Source of the DNA: Asticcacaulis currens
GTDB taxonomy: Bacteria; Pseudomonadota; Alphaproteobacteria; Caulobacterales; Caulobacteraceae
Direction: 5' to 3'
Assembly: GCF_028550395.1 (NCBI RefSeq)
Contig: NZ_JAQQKW010000005.1
Location: 186,001 to 250,000 of the forward strand
Length of the DNA stretch: 64,000 nt
Shown here in pieces: positions 52,574 through 61,405 of this stretch. Below the pieces are notes generated by a model that ran no database searches, had not been told where the DNA came from, and saw only the letters and a program-made list of their open reading frames with translations. The translations under genes and the position numbers were made by a program. Within the stretch, counting starts at the first letter, position 1, and each line of letters begins with the position of its first letter.

Positions 52574-53628
52574 GTTTCCGCCTCGCCCGACACCTCGGCC
52601 TCGGCCCCGTGATCGCCCAGCACTTCGCCGACATAGAACTTCATCACCAGCGTGTGGGCCACGACGGTCAGCGGCGTCGCAAACAGCACCCCCAGCGGCC
52701 CTAAGAGCGAGCCGAACCCCAGAACAGCAAACAGCGTAATGACGGTCGGCACGGCCGCGACGTGCTTTTGCACCATCGGCGTGATGATGTTCGACTCAAG
52801 CTGCGACACGCCGACATAGATGACGAGCGCCGCCACAAAGGTCGTCATATTCTCTGAGGCGGCCAGCAGCAGGCCCGGCCCCGCCGAGACCACCGGCCCG
52901 ACGATCGGCACAAACTGCGCCAAACCGGACATCAGCCCCAGCGCCCCCGCCGAAGGCACGCCCGCAATGCTGAGCCCGATGGCCGTCAGTGACCCGACCA
53001 GCACCATCGAAAACAACTGTCCCAAAAGCCACAGACGCAGCGCCTTGCCGCTCAGATTGAGACCGTCCCGCACGCGGTCCTTTTGCGACCGGGGGAACAG
53101 GCGCACCACCCCATCGCGGTAGCTGCGCGGCTGCATGGCCATGAAGATGCCCGCCACGACCACCACGAGCAGGTTGGCGACCGATGAGGCGATTTCCCCC
53201 GCGATCTTGGGCACCAGAGACAGGACGCCGGACGCCTGCTGACTTAAGCCGTTGATCTGATCCAGCAGCGTGGCTCCGACATCGGAGGCGCGCAGGCGCA
53301 CCTGAAGCTGCGCCCAGGCTTCGGGTATTTCCCGCGACAGGTTGTTGGTCTGACGGACGATCTCGCTGCCGAACAGCCAGCCCGACGCCGCCAGAAACGA
53401 CACGAGGAACAGAAGCGCCAGCAGCACCGCCCAGCTGTCCTTGAGCTTCAGATACTTGACCAAAGGCTCCGCCGTGGCGCGCAAAACGGTCGCCACCACC
53501 ACCGCACCGAACACCAGAAGCCAGATGCCAATCAGCTTGAGCGCCAGAAGGCTCAAGCCCACCACCATCAGCAGAAACAGCGTCTTCTGGACAAAGCCCG
53601 CATCGAGACGGTTACGCGCAAAAAACAT
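52570..53628 (-). CDS. AI-2E family permease
   Basis: 352 residues from the ATG at 53628, preceded by GAGGGGGCG; an ATG nine codons upstream is weaker. Seven or eight hydrophobic segments, the amphipathic domain with SREIPEAWAQLQVRLR, and the conserved GVPSAGALGLMSGLAQFVPIVGPVVSAGPG and LESNIITPMVQKHVAAVPTVITLFAVLGFGSLLGPLGVLFATPL belong to the PerM/AI-2E exporter family. Substrates vary and are not predictable here. It sits inside the cell-wall cluster between murG and murC. Confidence 0.87.
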   Translation of the reverse strand: MFFARNRLDAGFVQKTLFLLMVVGLSLLALKLIGIWLLVFGAVVVATVLRATAEPLVKYLKLKDSWAVLLALLFLVSFLAASGWLFGSEIVRQTNNLSREIPEAWAQLQVRLRASDVGATLLDQINGLSQQASGVLSLVPKIAGEIASSVANLLVVVVAGIFMAMQPRSYRDGVVRLFPRSQKDRVRDGLNLSGKALRLWLLGQLFSMVLVGSLTAIGLSIAGVPSAGALGLMSGLAQFVPIVGPVVSAGPGLLLAASENMTTFVAALVIYVGVSQLESNIITPMVQKHVAAVPTVITLFAVLGFGSLLGPLGVLFATPLTVVAHTLVMKFYVGEVLGDHGAEAEVSGEAET

Positions 53629-53688
53629 GGGACGCCCCCTCACACTCAAAACCATCCTGATCTAGCGGCTTCGCAGATAAGGAAACAA

Positions 53689-54825
53689 TTATTCCGACCG
53701 TTTGCGCTTCACCGTGCGCTCGACCAGATCGGCCAGTTGCTGCGCCGCGTCGGGCCGCGCCACCGATTTGGCGGCGGCGGCACGTTTTTCAAGGCCCACT
53801 GCCCCTTCTTCGATCAGGGCGCGGATGGCCTCGCTCAGGCTTTCGACCGTCACATCGTCTTCGCGCAGGACCACGGCGGCCCCGGCCGCCTGTAGCACGT
53901 CGGCGTTGTGGGTCTGGTGATCGTCGGCGGCGATTTTCAGCGGGATCAGGAGGGATGGCTTGCCCGCCACAGCCAGTTCGCAGCAGGTCGAAGCGCCCGA
54001 CCGGCCGATGACGATATGGGCGCGGCCCAGCCGCTCAGCCATATTGTCAAAGAAGGGCGCCACCTCAGCCTCGATATCGGCCTCGGCATAGGTCTGGCGC
54101 GCAAAGTCCATCTGCTCGGCACGGGTCTGCTGTTCGACCCGCAGATGGATGCGCAGCGACACCGGCAAGAGCGCCAGCGCCTGCGGCACGGTTTCCGACA
54201 GAATTTTCGCGCCCTGCGACCCGCCGGTGATCAGAAGGCGGATCTCCTTGTCGATAGACGGATAGGGCTGCTCATAAAGCGCGCGTATGTCCGGGCGCAC
54301 CGGATTGCCGACCACCTGCACCTGCCCTTCGAGCACAGCCGGGGCCATTTTCAGCACCGGAAAGGCGCAGGCCACCGCATCGACCCTGGCGCACAGTTGG
54401 CGATTGGAACGCCCCAGCACCGAATTCTGTTCGTGCAGCAGGGTCACGTCCTTGCGCGACAAGGCCGCCATCAGGGCCGGATAGGAGGGATAGCCGCCAA
54501 AGCCGATCACCGCCCAGGGCTTGAGGCGCTTGAACGCCTTGCGCGCCTGCTGCGTACCGGAAAAGATTTTCAGCGCCGCCTTGGCCATGCCGATGACATC
54601 GCCGCGCTTGAAGGTCGCGGCTTCCAGCGACAGGCGCTCTATCGCCGGGAACTTCTCTGCATAGGCCGCCCCGCGCGCATCAGAGGCCAGCACCACCTGC
54701 CAGCCGCGCGCAATCAGCTCACGCGCCAGCGCCTCGGCCGGGAACATGTGCCCGCCCGTCCCCCCGGCAGCCACCACGGCCAGCGGCGTTTCGGACAGGG
54801 GTTTGGGCTTTTTCTTACGGGCCAT
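53689..54825 (-). CDS. murG: UDP-GlcNAc:undecaprenyl-PP-MurNAc-pentapeptide GlcNAc transferase
   Basis: Forms lipid II at the inner face of the membrane. 378 residues from the ATG at 54825. AVVAAGGTGGHMFPAEALARELIARGW carries the first G-loop, and VIGFGGYPSYPALMAA, LHEQNSVLGRSNRQL, VGNPVRPDI, LITGGSQGAKILSE and IGRSGASTCCELAVAGKPSLLIPL complete the GT28 fold. It lies 48 bp downstream of ftsW. Confidence 0.95.
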   Translation of the reverse strand: MARKKKPKPLSETPLAVVAAGGTGGHMFPAEALARELIARGWQVVLASDARGAAYAEKFPAIERLSLEAATFKRGDVIGMAKAALKIFSGTQQARKAFKRLKPWAVIGFGGYPSYPALMAALSRKDVTLLHEQNSVLGRSNRQLCARVDAVACAFPVLKMAPAVLEGQVQVVGNPVRPDIRALYEQPYPSIDKEIRLLITGGSQGAKILSETVPQALALLPVSLRIHLRVEQQTRAEQMDFARQTYAEADIEAEVAPFFDNMAERLGRAHIVIGRSGASTCCELAVAGKPSLLIPLKIAADDHQTHNADVLQAAGAAVVLREDDVTVESLSEAIRALIEEGAVGLEKRAAAAKSVARPDAAQQLADLVERTVKRKRSE

Positions 54826-54873
54826 AGATATTTGCTCTTTTAATCCCGCCCGTAAACGGGACAAGGGTCTTGG

Positions 54874-56028
54874 TTACCACTGCGTATGATCGTCCGGTTC
54901 GATTTCCGCCGGGCGTTTGCGCGTCAGGGCCAGAATCAGCCCCATGGTCAGCCCCATAGCCATCAGCGACGACCCGCCATAGGAGATGAACGGCAGGGTC
55001 ATGCCCTTGGGCGGAATGACCTGAAGATTGACGCTGATATTGATCAGCACCTGCATCCCCAACAGGATATACAGGCCCGATGTGGAGATTTGACGAAAGG
55101 CGTCGGGCATGGCCATGGCCTTCCACAGGCCGCGCAGCACCACAAAGGCGAAGATGGCGATCAGCAGCAGCGACATCCACAGGCCGTATTCTTCCGCTGC
55201 GACGGAATAGATAAAGTCGGTATGCATGTCGGGGATCAGGCGCTTCATGGTGCCTTCGCCGACGCCCGTACCGGTCAGGCCGCCATTGGCGATGGCCGCC
55301 GCGGCGCGTTCGACCTGAAAGCGGTCACCGTCCGGGTCGATAAACTCTTTAATACGGTCACGAAAGTGCGGCAGGATGAAGTAGAGGCTGGCAAATCCGG
55401 TCACCCCCGCCGCTGACAAACCGACGATCCAGCGCATCGGCACGCCCGAAATATAGAAACAGGCCCCGAAGGCCACGGTGATCAGTATGGACTGCCCCAC
55501 ATCAGGCTGGATCAGCAGAAGCGCGATACACAGGGCATAGAGGCAAAAGGCGATGGTGACGCCCGGCACGCCCTTGCCCTTCTGGCCTTCGGCGAACATC
55601 CACGACACCAGCACGATCAGGGCGGGCTTGAGGAATTCCGACGGCTGAAGACTGAAAAAACCGAGGTCAAGCCAGCGCCGTCCGCCCTTTGAGGTGTGGC
55701 CGATCAGCGGCAGCATGGCCATGACGAAGATGGCCCCGCCATAGATGGCGACGCTGGCCCGCTTCACCCCTTTCAGCGAAAACATCGAAATGCCGAGCAT
55801 CATCGCCACCGAGGCGAAGGCAAACAGCACATGGCGCTGGGTGAAATAAAACTCGTTGGCAATGCCGACCTTGGGCGCAGCCACGGGCGACGACGAGAAA
55901 GAGAAGACGAGCCCGGCGAAGATCAGCAGCAGCACAAAGCCGAGCGTCAGTTTGTCCACCGTCCACCACCACATGGCCAAGGGCGAGCGGTCGGTGCGCG
56001 TAAACGGATGTGCGAAGCCGGAATTCAT
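54874..56028 (-). CDS. ftsW: Septal peptidoglycan glycosyltransferase FtsW
   Basis: 384 residues from the ATG at 56028. Ten membrane segments of the SEDS family, with SKGGRRWLDLGFFSLQPSEFLKP (active-site region), LLIQPDVGQSILI (catalytic Asp), DGDRFQVERAAAAIANGGLTGTGVGEG, HTDFIYSVAAEEYG and GMTLPFISYGGSSL, which are diagnostic. FtsW polymerises lipid II at the division site. It is the first gene of the surviving cell-wall cluster; murD does not precede it here, and a plus-strand hydrolase gene starts 167 bp away. Confidence 0.94.
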   Translation of the reverse strand: MNSGFAHPFTRTDRSPLAMWWWTVDKLTLGFVLLLIFAGLVFSFSSSPVAAPKVGIANEFYFTQRHVLFAFASVAMMLGISMFSLKGVKRASVAIYGGAIFVMAMLPLIGHTSKGGRRWLDLGFFSLQPSEFLKPALIVLVSWMFAEGQKGKGVPGVTIAFCLYALCIALLLIQPDVGQSILITVAFGACFYISGVPMRWIVGLSAAGVTGFASLYFILPHFRDRIKEFIDPDGDRFQVERAAAAIANGGLTGTGVGEGTMKRLIPDMHTDFIYSVAAEEYGLWMSLLLIAIFAFVVLRGLWKAMAMPDAFRQISTSGLYILLGMQVLINISVNLQVIPPKGMTLPFISYGGSSLMAMGLTMGLILALTRKRPAEIEPDDHTQW

Positions 56029-56195
56029 GGGCGGGTACGGTTCTGCAAGGGAAAACAGGCCCCGCAAGCCCGCGGGACAGATGAGCCGCAGAGTCGGGAA
56101 ACGCGGTTAATACGGGGTTAAGATTTCCCGAAAGGCCGCATTTATCCTCCCTGTACGCAACGGACGGACAATAGGGTTTTCCGCCGGAGCACCCC

Positions 56196-56795
56196 ATGCC
56201 CCTTAGGTTTGCCCCCACCGCCCTGCCCGCCCTTTTGCAATCGAAACTGGCCCGTACCACCGGGCACCTGGCTATGATCGACCGCTGGAACCGCGATCAC
56301 GCCGACGCCGACCCGCGCTGGCTGGCCTATATGCTGGCCACAGCGTTTCATGAGACCGGCGGGACCTGCCGGCCCCTGCGCGAAACCGGTGCCGCGTCCG
56401 ATGCGGCGGCCATCCTCATACTGGAGCGCGTCTTTGCCGCCGGACGTCTGCCGTGGGTGAAGGCGCCCTACTGGCGGCGGGACAAGGCCGGCAAGTCGTG
56501 GCTGGGGCGCGGTCTAGTGCAAATCACCCACCGCACCAACTATGCCCGCCTCGGTCAGGCCATCGGCGAAGACCTGATCAGCGATCCCGACCGGGCGCTG
56601 GACCCGGAGGTGGCGCTGAACATTCTCTTCACCGGCATGATTGACGGTCTGTTTACGGGCAAAAGGCTCAGCGACTATTTCAATCCCCGCCGCAGCGACT
56701 GGACCGGGGCGCGCGCCATTATCAATGGCCGCGAAAGCGCGGAGACCGTGGCGGGGTATGCAAAGGCGTTTTACGCGGCCCTGTCTCAGGTCTGA
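56196..56795 (+). CDS. GH19-like chitinase/lysozyme domain protein
   Basis: 199 residues without signal peptide. WLAYMLATAFHETGGTCRPLRETG has the catalytic Glu in HETGG, and KSWLGRGLVQITHRTNYARLGQAIGEDLISDPDRALDPEVALNILFTGMIDGLFTG is the conserved GH19 lower domain. Proteins like this are common as phage endolysins and gene-transfer-agent or prophage lysozymes. It lies next to the divergent ftsW gene and no phage gene adjoins it. A murein or chitin substrate is likely. Confidence 0.82.
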   Translation: MPLRFAPTALPALLQSKLARTTGHLAMIDRWNRDHADADPRWLAYMLATAFHETGGTCRPLRETGAASDAAAILILERVFAAGRLPWVKAPYWRRDKAGKSWLGRGLVQITHRTNYARLGQAIGEDLISDPDRALDPEVALNILFTGMIDGLFTGKRLSDYFNPRRSDWTGARAIINGRESAETVAGYAKAFYAALSQV

Positions 56796-57262
56796 CCCGT
56801 CATCTGCCGCCAGCGTTCGATCAGGGGCTGATAGGTAGCGGGCCCCTTGTCGAAACTCAGTTCATCCGCGCCGATCGTCACAAAGGCCTGTCTGGAGCGC
56901 GTCCAGATGTGCCCGGCCGGACGCAGCCACGCCGCATCGTCCAGCGTACCGCCCTTGATATTGAAGGTTTCGGCCTCAGGGCGGCGTCCGTGAAACAGCC
57001 GCGTCCCGCAGTCCGGACAGAATTCGCAGACCTTTTGCGCGCCGCTTTCAGCCTGCACGTGAAAGCCCTTCGGCTGGCCCTCTATCTCGATATCAGCGGC
57101 GCGCACCCGGATCGACTCGCCATAGGCCGAAGAGGACTGCTTCTGGCAATGGGTGCAGTGACACAGATAGAAGACGACAGGCATGGCCTTGAGGCGATAG
57201 CGAATCCGGCCGCACTGGCAGCCGCCGGACAAGGGAAACGGCGGGACATTGACGGTTTGCAT
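56786..57262 (-). CDS. GFA family (CENP-V/GFA domain) protein
   Basis: 158 residues. The zinc cysteines are in GGCQCGRIRYRL, YLCHCTHCQKQSSSAYG and CEFCPDCGTRLFHG. This is the glutathione-dependent formaldehyde-activating fold; many members have unknown activity. The C-terminal half (TFNIKGGTLDDAAWLRPAGHIWTRSRQAFV) is typical of the short bacterial form. It overlaps the stop of the convergent GH19 gene by 10 bp. Confidence 0.88.
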   Translation of the reverse strand: MQTVNVPPFPLSGGCQCGRIRYRLKAMPVVFYLCHCTHCQKQSSSAYGESIRVRAADIEIEGQPKGFHVQAESGAQKVCEFCPDCGTRLFHGRRPEAETFNIKGGTLDDAAWLRPAGHIWTRSRQAFVTIGADELSFDKGPATYQPLIERWRQMTGQT

Positions 57263-57422
57263 GACACCCTCTTGATCAGGCTTTTGCTTTTAGGGATTCT
57301 GCGCTTGTCACACCAGACTTTTTCCTGTAATGACCCGCGCTTCCTGACCTGCCGGGCCCCTGACATGCCTTGGCGGGTGCTAACTCTATAAAGAGGACGG
57401 CGTTACCCGCGCCGCAAATGAA

Positions 57423-57620
57423 ATGTCAAAACTAAAGACCAAATCGGGCGCCAAGAAGCGTTTCCGCTTCACTGCGTCGGGCAAGGTGAAGGCTGGCGTC
57501 GCCGGCAAGCGCCACCGTCTGATCTCGCACAACGGCAAGTACATCCGTCAGAACCGCGGCACGCAGGTGATGTCGGACGCCGATACCGCGAAGATCAAAT
57601 CCTACATGCCCTACGCCTAA
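57423..57620 (+). CDS. rpmI: 50S ribosomal protein L35
   Basis: 65 residues. [32 protein letters not shown] is the standard bL35 start, with the MPYA C-terminus. It precedes rplT by 13 bp. infC, which often comes first, is not immediately upstream here. Confidence 0.96.
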   Translation: MSKLKTKSGAKKRFRFTASGKVKAGVAGKRHRLISHNGKYIRQNRGTQVMSDADTAKIKSYMPYA

Positions 57621-57633
57621 GGAGACGTGAACC

Positions 57634-57993
57634 ATGGCACGTGTTAAAAGAGGCGTTGTTTCTCACGCCCGTCACAAAAAAGTTCTGAAGCAGGCCAAGG
57701 GTTTCTACGGCCGCCGCAAGAATACCATCCGCACTGCTAAGGCCGCTGTCGATAAGGCCGGCCAATACGCTTACCGCGACCGTCGCGTCAACAAGCGTAA
57801 CTTCCGCGCCCTGTGGATCCAGCGCATCAACGCGGCTGCCCGCGTCGAAGGCTTCACCTACTCGCAGTTCATCCACGGTCTGAACCTGGCCGGGATCGAG
57901 CTGGACCGTAAGGCTCTGGCCGCTCTGGCCGCCAACGACGCCCCGGCCTTCACCGCCGTGGCCGAGAAGGTCCGCGCTGCTCTGGCGGCGTAA
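57634..57993 (+). CDS. rplT: 50S ribosomal protein L20
   Basis: 119 residues. [69 protein letters not shown] is the full bL20 N-terminal extension and core; the C-terminal [22 protein letters not shown] is the globular half. The gene follows rpmI. In many bacteria L20 represses its own operon by binding the leader, but no such structure is evident in the short upstream region. pheS does not follow. Confidence 0.96.
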   Translation: MARVKRGVVSHARHKKVLKQAKGFYGRRKNTIRTAKAAVDKAGQYAYRDRRVNKRNFRALWIQRINAAARVEGFTYSQFIHGLNLAGIELDRKALAALAANDAPAFTAVAEKVRAALAA

Positions 57994-58003
57994 TCTCTCT
58001 GGC

Positions 58004-58049
58004 GAGCGCATCCCGAAAGTGGTCACCGGTTTTCGGACACAGATGCGCG
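58004..58049. repeat. Mosaic intergenic palindrome copy
   Basis: GAGCGCATCCCGAAAGTGGTCACCGG followed by TTTTCGGACACAGATGCGCG. It sits just after rplT and before the T-rich, hairpin-bearing end of the operon. Confidence 0.6.
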
Positions 58050-58206
58050 ACCGTCTCTGAAAGAGACACCCGAACACAAGGAAACCCCGCACCAGCAACG
58101 GCGCGGGGTTTTTCGTTTTTCTCCTCAACCACACCTCAGATGCGGATGACAACAAAACTGTCATGCGGGCGCGTTATTGCGTAGGCTCAGCTATCGGAGC
58201 CGCCTT

Positions 58207-60237
58207 ATGACCAGCCGCCGCACCTTTCTTCGCACCACCCTCAGCAGCGCTCTGGCGGCGTCGCTGGGCAGCCTGCCCCCCGCCATTGCCCGCGCGCTGG
58301 ACATCCCCGCCCACACCCGCACCGGAACGATCAGGGACGTCGAACACGTCGTCATCCTGATGCAGGAAAACCGCAGCTTCGACCACTATTTCGGCACGAT
58401 GAACGGTGTGCGGGGCTTTGGCGATCGCTTCGTCATCCCGGCCCCGGCGACGCCCACCCACGCTAACCGCACCGTCTTCGCCCAGCCGCGTGAGGACGAC
58501 CCCACCCGCCTGATCGCGCCGTTTGCGCTCAACACCACCAAAGACTTCCGCCTGATGCGCGTCGAAGGCACGCCGCACAGCTTCAAGGACGCGCAGGCCG
58601 CCTGGGACGAAGGGCGTCTGACCAACTGGCCGAAGTCCAAGCACAATCACGCGATGGCGCATTTCGAACGCGCCGATCTGCCGTTCCAGTACGCTCTGGC
58701 CGAAGCCTTCACCCTATGCGACGCCTATTTCTGCGCCATGCACGCCGGTACCAATCCCAACCGCGTGGTCCACTGGACGGGCACCAATGTCGGCCCCAAC
58801 GGCCCGGTCATCGTCAATGATTATGACGAGATGGACGCCGATCCGAAGGGCCACGGCGGCTATGACTGGACCACCTATCCGGAGCGTCTGAGTGCGGCGG
58901 GCATCGACTGGCGCCTGTATCAGAACATGAAGGACAATTTCACCGACAACCCGCTGGTCGGCTTCAAGACCTACCGGGCTGCCGATAAAGCCACCTCCGG
59001 AAAGCTCGCGGACCTTGCCGAGCGTTCGATCCGCACGCGCGACCTCGATAAGCTCAAAGAAGACGTGCTGACCGGCAAGCTGCCGCAGGTGTCGTGGATC
59101 ATCGGCACGGCCGAAGGCTCCGAGCACCCCTCGACCTCCTCGCCGGCGCAGGGGGCCGACTATACGGCGCAGGTGCTCGATGCCCTGACCGCCAATCCGG
59201 AGATATGGGCGAAGACCGTCCTCTTGATCAATTTCGATGAGAATGACGGCTATTTCGACCACGTGCCGCCGCCCGCCCCGCCGTCTCTGGATGCCAATGG
59301 ACAGCCGCTGGGCTATGCCGAAGGGGCGGAGCGCGAATATCACCAAGGAGACGACGCGCTGAAAAACCGTCCCTATGGCTTGGGCCCGCGCGTGCCGATG
59401 TACGTCATTTCGCCGTGGTCGAAGGGCGGTTACGTGGCTTCGGAAGTGTTCGATCATACCTCGGTCATCCGCTTCCTTGAAACGCGCTTCGGTGTTCAGG
59501 AGCCGAACATATCGGCGTGGCGTCGCGCCGTGTGCGGCGACCTGACCTCGTGCTTTGATTTCAAAACGCCGAACGATCAGCCCTTCTTTGCCCACCTGCC
59601 CAAAACCGCCGACCGCGCCGAACAGGCGCGCAAGCTGGGGAGTAAGACGACCCCCAAAACGCCCGACGCCCTCACCGCTCCGGTGCAGGAACAGGGCCTG
59701 CGCCCCCGCCGCGCGACACCTTATGAATTGCAATGCGGTCTGAACCGCGACGGCGAACTGGTCATGCTCAACAATGGCACTGACAAGCGTTCAGCGGTGT
59801 TTCACCTCTATGACCTGAATGCGCGCGATGCTATCCCCTATCGGTATACGGTCAGCAACCGTCAGACGCACAGGCTGCCCGCCGGGGCCGTGAAGCTGTG
59901 GGTCAATGGCCCCAATGGCTTCCACCGCCGGTTCGAGGGCGCAACCATCTTGTTCGGCTGTGAACGCGGACCGCAAGGGTTTGAAGTCAGCAATGCTTCC
60001 GACAAGCCCCTGAGCCTGATGTGGCGCGACGAAGCCTATGGACAGGCCGCGCAAAACCTGAGCCTCGCCCCCGGTGAAAGGCAGCCGCTGCGCTTCGATG
60101 TGGCCGCCAGCCACGGCTGGTACGATTTCAGCCTGACCGCTGAGGGATACCGCCTACGTCTGGCCGGCCATGTCGAAGACGGCAAGCCGTCCCTGTCCGA
60201 CCCGGCGGCCTTCGGCGCGGCGAAGCTGACGGTCTGA
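58207..60237 (+). CDS. Tat-exported phosphocholine-type phospholipase C
   Basis: 676 residues from the ATG at 58207, after TCGGAGCCGCC. MTSRRTFLRTTLSSALAASLGSLPPAIARA is a Tat signal (SRRTFLR). The phosphoesterase core begins HVVILMQENRSFDHYFGTMNGVRGF and continues through the GTNPNRVVHWTGTN and LINFDENDGYFDHVPPP metal-binding region. At the C-terminus are two DUF756-like beta domains (GLNRDGELVMLNNGTDKRSAVFHLYDL, later FEVSNASDKPLSLMWRDEAYG). It matches the PlcH/PlcN group that hydrolyses phosphatidylcholine or sphingomyelin. No PlcR accessory gene is adjacent. Confidence 0.92.
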   Translation: MTSRRTFLRTTLSSALAASLGSLPPAIARALDIPAHTRTGTIRDVEHVVILMQENRSFDHYFGTMNGVRGFGDRFVIPAPATPTHANRTVFAQPREDDPTRLIAPFALNTTKDFRLMRVEGTPHSFKDAQAAWDEGRLTNWPKSKHNHAMAHFERADLPFQYALAEAFTLCDAYFCAMHAGTNPNRVVHWTGTNVGPNGPVIVNDYDEMDADPKGHGGYDWTTYPERLSAAGIDWRLYQNMKDNFTDNPLVGFKTYRAADKATSGKLADLAERSIRTRDLDKLKEDVLTGKLPQVSWIIGTAEGSEHPSTSSPAQGADYTAQVLDALTANPEIWAKTVLLINFDENDGYFDHVPPPAPPSLDANGQPLGYAEGAEREYHQGDDALKNRPYGLGPRVPMYVISPWSKGGYVASEVFDHTSVIRFLETRFGVQEPNISAWRRAVCGDLTSCFDFKTPNDQPFFAHLPKTADRAEQARKLGSKTTPKTPDALTAPVQEQGLRPRRATPYELQCGLNRDGELVMLNNGTDKRSAVFHLYDLNARDAIPYRYTVSNRQTHRLPAGAVKLWVNGPNGFHRRFEGATILFGCERGPQGFEVSNASDKPLSLMWRDEAYGQAAQNLSLAPGERQPLRFDVAASHGWYDFSLTAEGYRLRLAGHVEDGKPSLSDPAAFGAAKLTV

Positions 60238-60247
60238 AGTGATGAAG

Positions 60248-60270
60248 TGGGGGCTACGCCATAGTCCCCA
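60248..60270 (+). terminator. Hairpin after the phospholipase gene
   Basis: A 9-bp stem, TGGGGGCTA-CGCCA-TAGTCCCCA (one G-U pair), begins 11 nt after the stop. No T tract follows. Confidence 0.4.
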
Positions 60271-60599
60271 AAAGCCTGTGGCCTGTGATCGCTCGGCGAC
60301 ATCCCGTTTCGCTGCGTTCAGCCATCGCGGCCGAAAAATATACTTTTGCTGAGGCTATACCCAAGCCTTCGGCATAGGGAAGAGAACGCACGCCCAAATG
60401 CGGGTTAGCTTCGGCGGGAGGGACGCTTAATGTGCAAAGACTGCCTGTGTAGCCGCTTGCGGATGAGACCACAGATAAAAGCAACGGGTGTGTAGCGAGA
60501 ACAGAGATGATGAGAAAATATCGCTCATCACCCTCGCAAAATACCTATCAACCAAAGCCCGTCCGTATACCATTTCCCCTCCCCGGCCTGTATTGAGAC
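60271..60599. other. Non-coding stretch of unknown content
   Basis: About 330 bp without a convincing gene. On the minus strand a 76-codon frame (60254-60484) exists but shows no family features. Both strands contain short dyads, such as GAAGGCTTGG / CCAAGCCTTC around 60360. The stretch is upstream of nothing on the plus strand and downstream of the minus-strand methyltransferase. No known RNA family could be recognised. Confidence 0.4.
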
Positions 60600-61340
60600 C
60601 TAATGCCCTTGCGGGGTCGGTTGCGGCAGCGGTACACCCAGCTTGTCGCGGATGTCGTCAATGACCGACACCGCTGTGCCGCGCACCGGTGCGCGGATCA
60701 CCCGCTTGCCGGCCTCCATCAGGATCAGCCCGCCGCGATAGGGCCACACCCGCGGGGCCCACTCCTCAAAGGTCTGGGCCCAGCGCAGCAGCGAGCGCAA
60801 CGGCGGCACATAGAGGGCATAGGACCAGGCGATCGGCTCCAGCTCCGCCGCCCGCAGCAGGGTTTCGAGCTGCGTGCGCGAAAAGGGCTGTCCATGGCCG
60901 AACGGCGTCTTTTCCGCGTGGGTCCACAGACCACCGCGCGCCACCACGGCCAGAATCAGCCGACCGTTGGTGGTCAGGCAGCGCGAGGCCTCGACCAGCA
61001 GGGCTTCGGGGTTTGAGGCTTCCTCCAGCGCGTGCATCAGAAAAATCCGGTCGAACAGGGCCGAGGGAAACGGCATGTGCTGCTCATCGACCAGCACCGA
61101 GCGGCTTTTGAGGCCTTCGGGCCAGATTTCGGCCCCCTGCGCCGCCGGCATGGCGGCGATTACACGCCGCGCCGTGCCGTTGAACGCATCGAGATAGGGG
61201 GTGGTATAGCCCAGCCCCAGCACGTCAGACCCCGCCACATCGGGCCAGGCTTCGGCCAGCTTCTGGGCCACCATGCGTCTTGTCACCGCGCCTTCGGGCG
61301 TGGCATAGAAACGGCTCAGTTCGGAAACGATGCGGCGCAA
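60600..61340 (-). CDS. Class I SAM-dependent methyltransferase
   Basis: 246 residues. The SAM-binding strand is VLGLGYTTPYLDAF (a variant of GxGxG), with the acidic LVDEQHMPFPSALFDRIFLMHALEEASNPEALLVEASRCLTTNGRLILAV following the usual order of motifs II to IV. Substrate unknown. It starts near the divergent gloB gene. The pair is found together in several alphaproteobacteria by my recollection, which suggests a link to glyoxal or quinone chemistry but does not prove it. Confidence 0.86.
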   Translation of the reverse strand: MRRIVSELSRFYATPEGAVTRRMVAQKLAEAWPDVAGSDVLGLGYTTPYLDAFNGTARRVIAAMPAAQGAEIWPEGLKSRSVLVDEQHMPFPSALFDRIFLMHALEEASNPEALLVEASRCLTTNGRLILAVVARGGLWTHAEKTPFGHGQPFSRTQLETLLRAAELEPIAWSYALYVPPLRSLLRWAQTFEEWAPRVWPYRGGLILMEAGKRVIRAPVRGTAVSVIDDIRDKLGVPLPQPTPQGH

Positions 61341-61405
61341 GATGGGTCCTCAGGGATCAGAACCTATATATAGGACGCTTTGCCCGGTTGAGGGAGGATT
61401 TTGCC

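Noticed and set aside
56196..56795. Evidence of a prophage around the GH19-like gene
   Set aside because: No capsid, tail, integrase or terminase genes occur nearby. A single lysozyme-like gene is not enough.
60254..60484. 76-codon minus-strand frame
   Set aside because: No ribosome site, no family motif, and composition consistent with a chance frame in a non-coding gap.
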